DNA of 37,698 bases from an uncultured Bacteroidales bacterium (GCA_903915465.1 CAIWTA010000038.1:1-37698); one strand, 5' to 3'; positions 25,264 through 32,718 are shown, counted from the stretch's first letter. Numbers and translations are program-made. The notes: generated from the sequence alone by a model not told the origin.

Positions 25264-25533
25264 TTACAATGATATCTCATCAACAATTCCGGCAACAACT
25301 AATTTTATTGTCAGTGAATTGGGTTCCTTGAGTATTGATCTTGCAGAATTTCCTTCATCCAGGGTGATCACAAAATCTCCAACCCCTGCCTGAACGGCAT
25401 CCACAGCAAGAAAGGATTTTCCTTTTGGCTTTCCATCAGGATCAATCGGCTGAATTAGTAACAGCTTCTTTGACTCATACCCCGGAGCCGATATCGTTGA
25501 AACAACATTTCCTATGACTTTTCCAAGTATCAT
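25264..25533 (-). CDS. BMC-P vertex protein (EutN/CcmL family), paralogue 4
   Basis: An 89-residue single-domain pentamer-forming protein that caps the vertices of the icosahedral shell. The family start ILGKVIGNVVSTISAPGY, the middle LLLIQPIDPDGKPKG, FLAVDAVQAGVGDFVIT and the end VVAGIVDEISL are all present. It overlaps the preceding BMC-P gene by 4 bases (translational coupling) and is 11 bases upstream of the RpiB-like gene. It has no C-terminal tail, unlike paralogues 1 to 3. Confidence 0.95.
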   Translation of the reverse strand: MILGKVIGNVVSTISAPGYESKKLLLIQPIDPDGKPKGKSFLAVDAVQAGVGDFVITLDEGNSARSILKEPNSLTIKLVVAGIVDEISL

Positions 25534-25805
25534 TTTTGATTTTTGACAAACAGTTCATCCACAATTCCCATGATTGCCGCATCACAAGGGTTCATCAGGG
25601 TTTCCAGCACACGGCTGGCCTCTTTACTTGTTTCATAATAGATAAGGTTACCCGTTCCAGCCTGGATAGTATCCACTGCCACGATAGGATCTCCTGCATT
25701 TTCAAGGTTTTCATCTACCGGTTGCACCAAAAGCAGCTTTAATCCTTCAAAAGATTCAACCTTATGTGTGCTGATTACCCGTCCTGTTACGATTCCAAGT
25801 TTCAC
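25530..25805 (-). CDS. BMC-P vertex protein (EutN/CcmL family), paralogue 3
   Basis: A 91-residue BMC-P protein beginning MKLGIVTGRVISTHKVESF instead of the usual MILGKV, with LLLVQPVDE, IVAVDTIQAGTGNLIYY and AIMGIVDELFV. It is clearly diverged from the other three, most visibly in the acidic loop VDENLENAGD and in ETLMNPCDAAI. It is the first gene behind the palindromic repeat, so its transcript level may differ from that of the upstream shell genes. Confidence 0.95.
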   Translation of the reverse strand: MKLGIVTGRVISTHKVESFEGLKLLLVQPVDENLENAGDPIVAVDTIQAGTGNLIYYETSKEASRVLETLMNPCDAAIMGIVDELFVKNQK

Positions 25806-25858
25806 CTGTTAATTATTTTTTGATCTGGATGATTAATTTCTAAAATTTTAGTATTAGC

Positions 25859-25964
25859 CAATTCCTCCGTGATTCTCAGTGTCTTCTCTGTGTTACTCAG
25901 TGTAATTTTTATTTCACAGAGAACCACAGAGGAATTTCACAGAGATACACAGAGAGAAATTTCA
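25859..25964. repeat. Long palindrome of the ctctgtg/cacagag family, copy 3, inside the BMC operon
   Basis: The left arm aattcctccgtgattctcag matches the reverse complement of the right arm near 25912-25936 at about 20 of 24 positions; a second pair (cttctctgtgttactcagtg with acagagatacacagagagaa) extends the structure. It fills most of the 186-base gap between the aldehyde dehydrogenase gene and the third BMC-P gene, the largest gap in an otherwise tight operon. Confidence 0.85.
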
Positions 25965-25991
25965 TAATTGATTCAAAACATGTATAATAGA

Positions 25992-27407
25992 TCAAATTAT
26001 TCTGAAATAATCAACCAGCGTGCAACGTCTTTCTCTCGTAAAAGTTCTCGCCCGCGTAACTCCTTCTCCCGTTGGGCTGGCAATCGTAAAGGATGCAAAA
26101 CCGGCACCTCCGAACCCCAATCCCGCATAACTGGGACCGTTTTTAATAAATATTGAACAATTGGCAGCCTTGGCCATCTTGCTGAGTTTGGCAATATTTA
26201 ATGAATGCATAATTGCTGTATGCCTGAATCCATGTTCACATTTTACTGCCAAATCTATCGCAGCGTCCACATCTTTGACCCTGACCAATGGCATAACCGG
26301 CATGAGTTGCTCTGTCCAAACCAATGGATGATCGTTGCCGACCTCACACAACAACAATCTTGTCGAGGGCGGTACAGTCAATCCTATAGCCTTGGCAATA
26401 TATTCAGCATTTTTCCCGACATAATTTTTATTTGCACCGCCTTCAACTCCGGGACCTCCAGGCTCCGAGATGATAAGTGCTGTGATCTGCTTTATCTGTT
26501 CTTCATTTAATTCAAAGGCGCCATTTTTCTTCATCTCTTCTTTCAGCCTGTCAGCAACGGAAGCAACGCAAAGTATTTCTTTTTCACAGATGCAGATCAC
26601 ATTGTTATCAAGACTTGCTCCGTTAACAATGTCTTTTCCGGCTTTTACGATATCTGCTGTTTCATCCACAATACATGGCGGATTGCCAGGTCCTGCAGCA
26701 ATTACCTTCTTTCCGCTGTTCATTGCAACCTTCACTACAGCCGGACCTCCTGTAACAACAAGGATTGCTATTTTTTTATGCGACATCAATTCTTTCGCAG
26801 ATTCGATGGTAGGTTCATCAATACAAGTAAGAAGATTTGCCGGTCCTCCGGCTTCAACGATGGCTGTGTTGAGAAGGTTGATCAGGAAGCCTGAAACTTT
26901 TTTAGCTGAAGGATGAGGATTGAAAACAACGGCATTTCCGGCAGCAATCATACCTATGCTGTTGCTGATGATTGTCACCACAGGATTGGTACTTGGCGTG
27001 ATTGAACCGATTACTCCATAGGGCGCTTTTTCAATGAGAGTCATGCCAAAATCATCCGAATAGGCTTCGGGCTGGATATCTTCAACTCCCGGAGTTTTCA
27101 AAATCCCAAGTTCATTTTTTATCATTTTATCTTCCCAACGGCCAAGACCTGTCTCTTCCTGAGCCATTTTTGCTAATGTTTCGTTGTTTAAAAGGGAAGT
27201 CCTTCTGATATTCTCAATGATTTTTTTTCGGGTTTCCAGGGTTAATTTAGTCAATTCAAGATAAGCTGTTTCTGCTGCAGCAATGGCATGGCTGATGTTG
27301 GAAAAAACGCCAATGCTTTGACTGGTGCCCTCTTTCGGAAGATTCAGATTCATGCTTTTGACAACCTCTTCAACTAACTGCCGAATATTCTGTTCCAGAT
27401 TTTCCAT
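25992..27407 (-). CDS. CoA-acylating aldehyde dehydrogenase (PduP/EutE-like) of the microcompartment
   Basis: A 471-residue enzyme that oxidises an aldehyde to the acyl-CoA with NAD+; with DeoC as neighbour, acetaldehyde to acetyl-CoA. The catalytic Cys should be C272 in SLDNNVICICEKE, and the cofactor region shows PYGVIGSITPSTNPV (about 129-143), VVTGGPAVVK and AAGPGNPPCIVDETADI, all typical of PduP/EutE. Residues 1-30 are an N-terminal addition: the amphipathic helix LEQNIRQLVEEVVKSMN and a Lys/Ser/Thr linker, like the PduP encapsulation peptide. It follows the BMC-T gene by 13 bases and lies upstream of the palindrome. No alcohol dehydrogenase or phosphotransacylase gene accompanies it. 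Confidence 0.95.
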   Translation of the reverse strand: MENLEQNIRQLVEEVVKSMNLNLPKEGTSQSIGVFSNISHAIAAAETAYLELTKLTLETRKKIIENIRRTSLLNNETLAKMAQEETGLGRWEDKMIKNELGILKTPGVEDIQPEAYSDDFGMTLIEKAPYGVIGSITPSTNPVVTIISNSIGMIAAGNAVVFNPHPSAKKVSGFLINLLNTAIVEAGGPANLLTCIDEPTIESAKELMSHKKIAILVVTGGPAVVKVAMNSGKKVIAAGPGNPPCIVDETADIVKAGKDIVNGASLDNNVICICEKEILCVASVADRLKEEMKKNGAFELNEEQIKQITALIISEPGGPGVEGGANKNYVGKNAEYIAKAIGLTVPPSTRLLLCEVGNDHPLVWTEQLMPVMPLVRVKDVDAAIDLAVKCEHGFRHTAIMHSLNIAKLSKMAKAANCSIFIKNGPSYAGLGFGGAGFASFTIASPTGEGVTRARTFTRERRCTLVDYFRII

Positions 27408-27420
27408 TGTTTTTCAACTT

Positions 27421-27972
27421 CTACATGAAAAATTGTTTTACTTCATGGTGTGGTCGTGGAATAATGGTCTTCATACATAGCTGTCCTTTGGTTATTGCCT
27501 TTGCAGATCCGGCTTCTATAGCCGCTTCCACAGCATCAAGAGAGCCCTGGATTTTGACATATGATTTCCCGCCAAATCCTATCGCAAGACGGATTTCAAT
27601 AATCCTGATTCCCCCGACTTTTGCAGCGGTATCGCCAGCCTCTATGCTGGAAGCGACAGACAATGTCTCAATAATTCCAATGGCATTCCATTCTTCAGAT
27701 AGAACTTTTTTCCCGATCGCATGTATAACATTTTCATGAACTCTAGGAAGAAACAAACTATCAACAACGAGTTCCTTACCTATTTCAAAACCTTTCTGAT
27801 AGGAATATTCAACTGAAGCTACATCTCCGCTAAAAACGATCAGATATTTTCCCGGGCAGATAGTTCTTGCTTCAATGATCTTAATTGGGGCAACTTTCAG
27901 CATCTCATCCAGAGCCTGATAACCGATCGCAATACTGCTAAACTCCAAGACGCCTAAAACAATTGAGTCCAT
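27421..27972 (-). CDS. BMC-T shell protein with PduT-like pore cysteine
   Basis: A 183-residue tandem-domain shell protein; trimers occupy hexagonal facet positions. Domain 1 (about 5-88) begins VLGVLEFSSIAIGYQALDEML and domain 2 (about 96-180) begins AIGIIETLSVASSIEAGDTAAK, ending in VIPRPH-like TIIPRPHHEV. C39 in TICPGKYL lies at the place of PduT Cys38, which binds a [4Fe-4S] cluster in the central pore of the trimer, and the surrounding ICPGK is conserved. An Fe-S centre that passes electrons across the shell is therefore likely. It abuts BMC-P paralogue 2 directly and precedes the aldehyde dehydrogenase. Confidence 0.93.
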   Translation of the reverse strand: MDSIVLGVLEFSSIAIGYQALDEMLKVAPIKIIEARTICPGKYLIVFSGDVASVEYSYQKGFEIGKELVVDSLFLPRVHENVIHAIGKKVLSEEWNAIGIIETLSVASSIEAGDTAAKVGGIRIIEIRLAIGFGGKSYVKIQGSLDAVEAAIEAGSAKAITKGQLCMKTIIPRPHHEVKQFFM

Positions 27973-28260
27973 TTATTTCTTATAAACTATCTTATCATTT
28001 TCATCAATTACATCAATGATGCCAACTATTATGGCATCAATTGGCTTACTGACTGTTAATGGGGTTTCTCTGGCAGATGTGCTTTCGGAGATCATTACCA
28101 GTTCATTACGATTGGCACCGATTAAATCAAGAGCCACCAGATAGTCACCTTTTATTTCACCCCGTTGGCTGCTTTTATCTACGAGGAGATACCTTGCTCC
28201 AGCCAGATCATCTGCTTTTACAGTACTGACAACGGTTCCAACTACTTTTCCCAGAATCAT
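27973..28260 (-). CDS. BMC-P vertex protein (EutN/CcmL family), paralogue 2
   Basis: A 95-residue BMC-P protein: MILGKVVGTVVSTVKADDL, YLLVDKSS, LVALDLIGANRNELVMISES, and the end AIIVGIIDVIDENDKIVYKK. The loop ANRNELV replaces the usual AGxGE/DxV, and the C-terminal tail is charged. It starts 11 bases after paralogue 1 and its stop codon touches the start of the BMC-T gene. Confidence 0.95.
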   Translation of the reverse strand: MILGKVVGTVVSTVKADDLAGARYLLVDKSSQRGEIKGDYLVALDLIGANRNELVMISESTSARETPLTVSKPIDAIIVGIIDVIDENDKIVYKK

Positions 28261-28271
28261 TCTCAGGCTTT

Positions 28272-28568
28272 CTATTTATTTTTTTGAAAAGTATAAACTC
28301 CGTCTTTTTCAATAAAATCAACGATGGCGATGACGGCAGAATCTGCAGCTTTTCCTTCGGTAGCTTTGGTAAATCTGGCACTGCTTCCGGAAACGTAAAA
28401 GACGATTTCGCCTATTCCGGCTCCCACACTGTCAATTGAAACAACATAATCATTCTTGCCTTTTAAGGTCACAGGATCAATTTTTTCGAGGAGTAAAAAT
28501 TTAACTCCGTCCAGATTCTGTGCTTTTTGGCTGGAAACAACTGTTCCAATGACCTTTGCTAGTATCAT
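28272..28568 (-). CDS. BMC-P vertex protein (EutN/CcmL family), paralogue 1
   Basis: A 98-residue BMC-P protein with the standard start MILAKVIGTVVSSQKAQNLD, then FLLLEKIDP, VVSIDSVGAGIGEIVFYVSGSSAR and SAVIAIVDFIEKDG, and a short lysine-rich tail (TFQKNK). A GAAGGAT sequence a few bases before the ATG is one of the clearer ribosome binding sites in the operon. Closest in form to a canonical vertex protein of the four. Confidence 0.95.
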   Translation of the reverse strand: MILAKVIGTVVSSQKAQNLDGVKFLLLEKIDPVTLKGKNDYVVSIDSVGAGIGEIVFYVSGSSARFTKATEGKAADSAVIAIVDFIEKDGVYTFQKNK

Positions 28569-28599
28569 AATCCTTCAAAGATGTAGTAAATTTTCCGGT

Positions 28600-28902
28600 T
28601 TATTTTTTCGACATTCCTCTACCTAAAGGAAGAGCAGAATCAACATTATTATGCGGCCGTGGAATGATGTGGGAGGAAACAATTTCTCCAACCTTTTCGG
28701 CAGCCATCATACCAGCGTCAACTGCGGCTTTAACGGATGCAACATCCCCGCGGACAATTGCAGTTACAAATCCGCCTCCGATTTTTTCATATCCGATCAG
28801 TTCAACTTTTGCAGCTTTAACCATGGCATCTGAAGCGACTACCATTGCAGTAAAACCACGGGTTTCGATCATTCCTAATGCATCAGTACTATTCTCACTC
28901 AT
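28600..28902 (-). CDS. BMC-H hexameric shell protein, paralogue 2
   Basis: A 100-residue single-domain shell protein forming the hexamers of the facets. It reads [57 protein letters not shown] in parts, with pore loop KIGGGF, and ends with the edge motif [10 protein letters not shown] and a SALPLGR tail. It is nearly the same as paralogue 1, differing mostly in the N-terminus, around [14 protein letters not shown] and in the tail. The small glycine pore should pass small polar metabolites. Confidence 0.97.
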   Translation of the reverse strand: MSENSTDALGMIETRGFTAMVVASDAMVKAAKVELIGYEKIGGGFVTAIVRGDVASVKAAVDAGMMAAEKVGEIVSSHIIPRPHNNVDSALPLGRGMSKK

Positions 28903-28932
28903 AATCGTAATTTTTAAAATTTATTTTTAGAA

Positions 28933-29565
28933 TTATTTGTAATCTTCTTTTAGGGATCTACCAGAAATCTCAGCTAACCGTTTTTCGACTGCCTTTTTGC
29001 ATTCCAGCACTTCTGCTTCTTCTCCGCCAATGTAAACCCTGCCGAACTTTCCAAATCCCATGACATCAATGATATTGATATGTGCAGACTTTTCCGCTTC
29101 ATTTGCAGCAAAATATGCATAACCGGCAGGTTCTACTTCCAGAACAAACAAGGTATCTCCTCTCAAAAGCATCATTCCCATTCGTGTTCTGTTGATCAGC
29201 TGCGCATGATGGTCTTCCACATTTTTAATAAGCTGACTGGTCAGAATTCTTGGTTTTAGCCGGTCATCTTCTGTTTTATGGATGGCTTTCAGGACTGACT
29301 CCCCAGCGGTCCGGGTCTCTCCCTGGCTGTTGGAATGAACCTCAAGCATTCCGTAGGCTCTCTCCACGACCTGCATCCCGGGGGTCACATTGGTTGCCTT
29401 TAGCGCAATATCTGTCAAGGTGTTGATTTCAATTCCAGGGGCAATTTCAATTATGCAGCAAGCCTGTCCACCGACCGGTAGATAACCTCTGGATACCGTT
29501 GCTAAGTAAGAGGCCATCTGTAACTGCAGGGAATCTAAAAAAATGTATGTTCTTAAATCAACCAT
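28933..29565 (-). CDS. Double-stacking BMC-T (BMC-TD) shell protein
   Basis: A 210-residue tandem BMC protein of the CsoS1D/CcmP type. The start LRTYIFLDSLQLQMASYLATVSRG is that of the Haliangium ochraceum BMC-TD protein, as I recall it. VVERAYGMLEVHS holds E68-R69, the Glu-Arg pair that gates the large central pore in CsoS1D and CcmP. Domain 2 (about 105-205) begins ILTSQLIKNVEDHHAQLINRTRMGMMLLRG and includes FVLEVEPAGYAYFAANEAEKSAH. Two stacked trimers with an openable pore would admit sugar phosphates or cofactors. It has a good AAAGGA ribosome binding site and lies between the two BMC-H genes. Confidence 0.93.
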   Translation of the reverse strand: MVDLRTYIFLDSLQLQMASYLATVSRGYLPVGGQACCIIEIAPGIEINTLTDIALKATNVTPGMQVVERAYGMLEVHSNSQGETRTAGESVLKAIHKTEDDRLKPRILTSQLIKNVEDHHAQLINRTRMGMMLLRGDTLFVLEVEPAGYAYFAANEAEKSAHINIIDVMGFGKFGRVYIGGEEAEVLECKKAVEKRLAEISGRSLKEDYK

Positions 29566-29584
29566 GATAGTTGTCCTTTCTTAG

Positions 29585-29893
29585 TTATTTTCCTTTCCTG
29601 ATTGTTTTTCTACCCAGCGGCAGGGCACTATCCAGGTTATCATGAGGCCTCGGAATCACATATGTGGAGATAATCTGGCCAACCTTCTCAGCAGCGCTGA
29701 CGCCGGCATCAACAGCAGCTCTCACGGCAGCCACATCTCCACGAACAATGGCTGTTACATACCCACCACCGATTTTTTCATACCCGATCAATTCAACTTT
29801 TGCAGCTTTTACCATGGCATCTGATGCTTCAACCATTGCCGCAAAACCTCTGGTTTCAATCATTCCCAATGCCGTCATTTCATTATTTTCCAT
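29585..29893 (-). CDS. BMC-H hexameric shell protein, paralogue 1, first gene of the operon
   Basis: A 102-residue BMC-H protein with [19 protein letters not shown] at the start, the pore loop KIGGGYV, the [16 protein letters not shown] strand-helix and the edge motif [17 protein letters not shown], and a basic tail (KTIRKGK). About four residues in five are the same as in paralogue 2. Being first in the operon it should be the most abundant shell protein. A promoter is proposed at 29945-29975. Confidence 0.97.
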   Translation of the reverse strand: MENNEMTALGMIETRGFAAMVEASDAMVKAAKVELIGYEKIGGGYVTAIVRGDVAAVRAAVDAGVSAAEKVGQIISTYVIPRPHDNLDSALPLGRKTIRKGK

Positions 29894-29944
29894 AAAAAAT
29901 GCTTCTTAGTTAATACCGTTTTCAGAAAACATCATTGATAGATA

Positions 29945-29975
29945 CAAATATAGAATTATTTTTATTAGAAGCTAA
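29945..29975 (-). promoter_or_regulatory. Candidate promoter of the BMC operon
   Basis: On the coding strand TTAG (29975-29972), a 19-base spacer and TATATTTG (29952-29945) match the Bacteroidota TTTG-N19-21-TAnnTTTG pattern with one change in the -33 box. The leader would be about 45 bases. Between it and the TonB receptor gene are remnants of repeats and the 7-bp array; no regulator gene adjoins the operon. Confidence 0.55.
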
Positions 29976-30051
29976 AAATTTCGCGTCATTGTCACCATTG
30001 ATTTTATTCAGTAGCCAGCAGGCAGCAAGCAATATGCAACTTGTCAATAAA

Positions 30052-30117
30052 CTTTTGACTTTTGACTTTTGACTTTTGACTTTTGACTTTTGACTTTTAA
30101 ACTCATCAACTCATCAA
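30052..30117. repeat. Tandem arrays of a 7-bp (cttttga) and an 8-bp (actcatca) unit
   Basis: Seven units of cttttga (the last is cttttaa) fill 30052-30100 and two actcatca units follow up to the stop codon of the TonB receptor gene. The 8-bp unit is the reverse complement of the one found before queA. On the receptor strand the stop codon TAG is followed directly by ttgatgagttgatgag. Confidence 0.92.
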
Positions 30118-32439
30118 CTAGAAAGAGAAACTTAGCCCAAGACTTGGCATGAGAGGAAGTTGATAAATTTTACTATTAGAAATCCTGTCGACGTAAAAAA
30201 TATTTTCCTGATTCAATGCATTGGTGACGCCAACATTGATCTCAAATTTGGTGTTCTTCTTCTTGCCAAAAAGAAATGTTTTCTTCAGGTTGATGTCGAC
30301 ACGGCTGTAGTAGGGCAGACGTCCCTTATTAAAATCTGAATAGATAATCCCAAGTTGGCCATTCTGGCTGATATAGTTACTTCCTATGTTTTCAAAATTA
30401 ACCTGTTCATAGTAGCCGGCTGTTTGGGTAAATGGGAATCCGGAACCATAATTCCACCTTGCATCCAGCTCCCAACTCAGATGCTTCCCAAAAAGAAAAG
30501 TACTTGTAAGATTGAGATTATGTCGTCTGTCGTATGTTGGTACATAAGTTGTAACACCATCATTTCTATGGATATAGCAAAGCGAATAGACTGCCCAGAA
30601 ATGGAAACGGTTAATATCATAACGCAGGGAAACATCTAATCCTTCGGCATCTCCTTTTTCGATCACAAAATCCTTTTTTAAAATATCAGGTTTATCTGCA
30701 TTTTGCGCATTGTCATCATAAATTTTATTCCTGTTCATGGTGGTCAATTGTGGATAATATTTATAATAACCTTCAACATTCAGGAAGATGTTTTTAGTGA
30801 TGTCAAATTCAAAACCAAGAACAACCTGGTCGGATTTCTGAAGTTTGCTGGTAACAGGCTTACCCATAAACTTTGAAGGGAGGTTGTCCGGGCCTGAGAT
30901 GAAACCGTAGAATAGACTCACAACGTCATTTTCATACGTGGTGCTGATCAGGTTTTGAGAGTACATTCCAGCTGCCATTTTAAGGCGAAAATGATCGGCA
31001 AGGTTATATTTCATTGCCAAGCGTGGCTCTAAAGAAATTTCAGAGAGCGAAGCGTAATACTGAAAACGGAGACCCGGTTCGATAATGAATTTCCCAATAT
31101 TCCATTTGTATTTTACGTAAAGAGAAGGATCCGTAGTATTTTGGGTGAGATCAATTTTACGGTTGACGGGGTTAAAGAAATTAAAAACCGTTTTAAACCC
31201 GCTGATCTCAACGCCATATTTCAAAGAATTTTTTCCAAGGAAATAGGTGAAATGAAAACCTGCATTGAATCCGGCAATAGAACTGGTTCTTGCAGATTTG
31301 CCTGTTTCCGTAAGATTAACTTTATAGTTGGAGTAAGCAAGGTTGCCTTCAAGAAGTACCGAAGATTTTCCTGGAATAACAACGAAATTCATTCCTCCTC
31401 CATAGGCATTCCAGTTATAATCCTGAAGGATTTTATACTTCACCTGATCCGAAAAATCAAATCCATAGAAGTTGACTTTACTTCCGTTAGAAGCATTGAT
31501 GGATAATTTTCCGTAGATATCTAAGTAGTTATAAGGAAGCCCGTTTTCGTCAATATATTTATAGAAGACCTTGGAACTTTGTTCCAGGTATGAGTTTTTT
31601 ATGGAAAAAATAAATGATGCACTGGTTCCGTCTTCTGTCTTTGCTTTTGCGATCGGGCCTTCCAGCAATAATTTTGCACCAAACGTACTGGCATCGATTT
31701 TTCCTGAGATGCGATTCTTGTTTCCATCACGGGTAGTGATATCCATTATTGATGATATACGGCCGCCATATTCTGCACCAAAACCACCTGTGTAAACTTC
31801 CACATTTTTGAGAATATCAACATCGAACACAGAAAAGAGACCTATCGAGTGAAAAGGATTATAGATCACCATACCATCTAAAAGCACTTTATTTTGTACC
31901 GGAGGCCCACCTCTGATGTAAAGCTGGCCACCCTGGTCACCACTGAAAATAACCCCGGGAAGCACTTGCAGGTACTGGGCGAGATCGGGTTGCCCGCCAA
32001 TAGATGGAATTTGCTGAATGTCTTTCGGCGTAATCTTGATAATGGATGTCTGGGTTTCTACTCTTTTATCCTGTCTGGCGGCAGAGATATTGATTTCCCC
32101 CAGGTAAAAAGTAGATTTGTTTAGAAACAGTTTCTTTGTGATAAGATCATTCAATTTGATTGTAACGGGAAAACGTAAAGTGTCAAACCCCATATAAGAA
32201 ACCATCAGAGTATATTGACCAGCCGGAATTTTAGTGATGGCAAAATATCCATTTATATCTGTAGCGGCACCCATGGAAGTTTTATAAAGGTACACATTCG
32301 TAAAAATTACCGGTTCTCCGGTTTCGGATTCATAAACAAATCCCCTGATTGTGCCATTCTGGGCGTATGATTTTTGAAAGCAAAAAGAAAGAAAAAGCGT
32401 CAGAAGGAGAAAATTATACAGTGAAATCTTATACATCAT
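30118..32439 (-). CDS. TonB-dependent outer-membrane receptor
   Basis: A 773-residue receptor with a signal peptide (YKISLYNFLLLTLFLSFCFQ, cleavage after SYAQ). A carboxypeptidase-regulatory-like domain (GTIRGFVYESETGEPVIFTNVYLYK, about 28-115) is followed by the plug (PSIGGQPDLAQYLQVLPGVIFSGDQGGQLYIRGG, VLLDGMVIYNPFHSIGLFSVFD) and a 22-strand-type barrel ending LPSLGLSFSF with the terminal Phe. No SusD partner gene is present, so it is unlike glycan-uptake SusCD pairs and closer to the group that imports iron, cofactor or small ligands. Two ATGs overlap at the start. Same strand as the BMC operon behind it, but the promoter before the BMC-H gene suggests separate transcription. Confidence 0.9.
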   Translation of the reverse strand: MMYKISLYNFLLLTLFLSFCFQKSYAQNGTIRGFVYESETGEPVIFTNVYLYKTSMGAATDINGYFAITKIPAGQYTLMVSYMGFDTLRFPVTIKLNDLITKKLFLNKSTFYLGEINISAARQDKRVETQTSIIKITPKDIQQIPSIGGQPDLAQYLQVLPGVIFSGDQGGQLYIRGGPPVQNKVLLDGMVIYNPFHSIGLFSVFDVDILKNVEVYTGGFGAEYGGRISSIMDITTRDGNKNRISGKIDASTFGAKLLLEGPIAKAKTEDGTSASFIFSIKNSYLEQSSKVFYKYIDENGLPYNYLDIYGKLSINASNGSKVNFYGFDFSDQVKYKILQDYNWNAYGGGMNFVVIPGKSSVLLEGNLAYSNYKVNLTETGKSARTSSIAGFNAGFHFTYFLGKNSLKYGVEISGFKTVFNFFNPVNRKIDLTQNTTDPSLYVKYKWNIGKFIIEPGLRFQYYASLSEISLEPRLAMKYNLADHFRLKMAAGMYSQNLISTTYENDVVSLFYGFISGPDNLPSKFMGKPVTSKLQKSDQVVLGFEFDITKNIFLNVEGYYKYYPQLTTMNRNKIYDDNAQNADKPDILKKDFVIEKGDAEGLDVSLRYDINRFHFWAVYSLCYIHRNDGVTTYVPTYDRRHNLNLTSTFLFGKHLSWELDARWNYGSGFPFTQTAGYYEQVNFENIGSNYISQNGQLGIIYSDFNKGRLPYYSRVDINLKKTFLFGKKKNTKFEINVGVTNALNQENIFYVDRISNSKIYQLPLMPSLGLSFSF

Positions 32440-32718
32440 AACAAAAGATAGAATCGTAAATTTTTAATGAACTATTCCGAAGCGCTCAACGGGATATCTT
32501 CGGGAATTACCTTTCATTCGCCGCAAGCGGTACAGAATGAACCCCAATGCCCCTCCCCATAAGGCAAGATTAAATTTCTTTACAAAAGTATGTATTCTGG
32601 CAGACTTATTAAAAAAAATTGAAACAACCATCTGCTTTTTCAGGTTTTATCATTGATAGTGAGTACCCGGATAGAAATTCCTTATCCTGATATGATTATG
32701 TATTTTAGAAAATATTCT

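Noticed and set aside
23953-29893. Carboxysome, Pdu or Eut type locus
   Set aside because: No RuBisCO or carbonic anhydrase, no diol dehydratase or ethanolamine lyase, no glycyl-radical enzyme; DeoC and RpiB define another class.
29642-29909. Plus-strand open frames opposite the BMC-H gene (and the like at 28651-28930)
   Set aside because: They are antisense to strongly conserved shell genes and occur in both paralogues only because the DNA is similar; the products have no family features.
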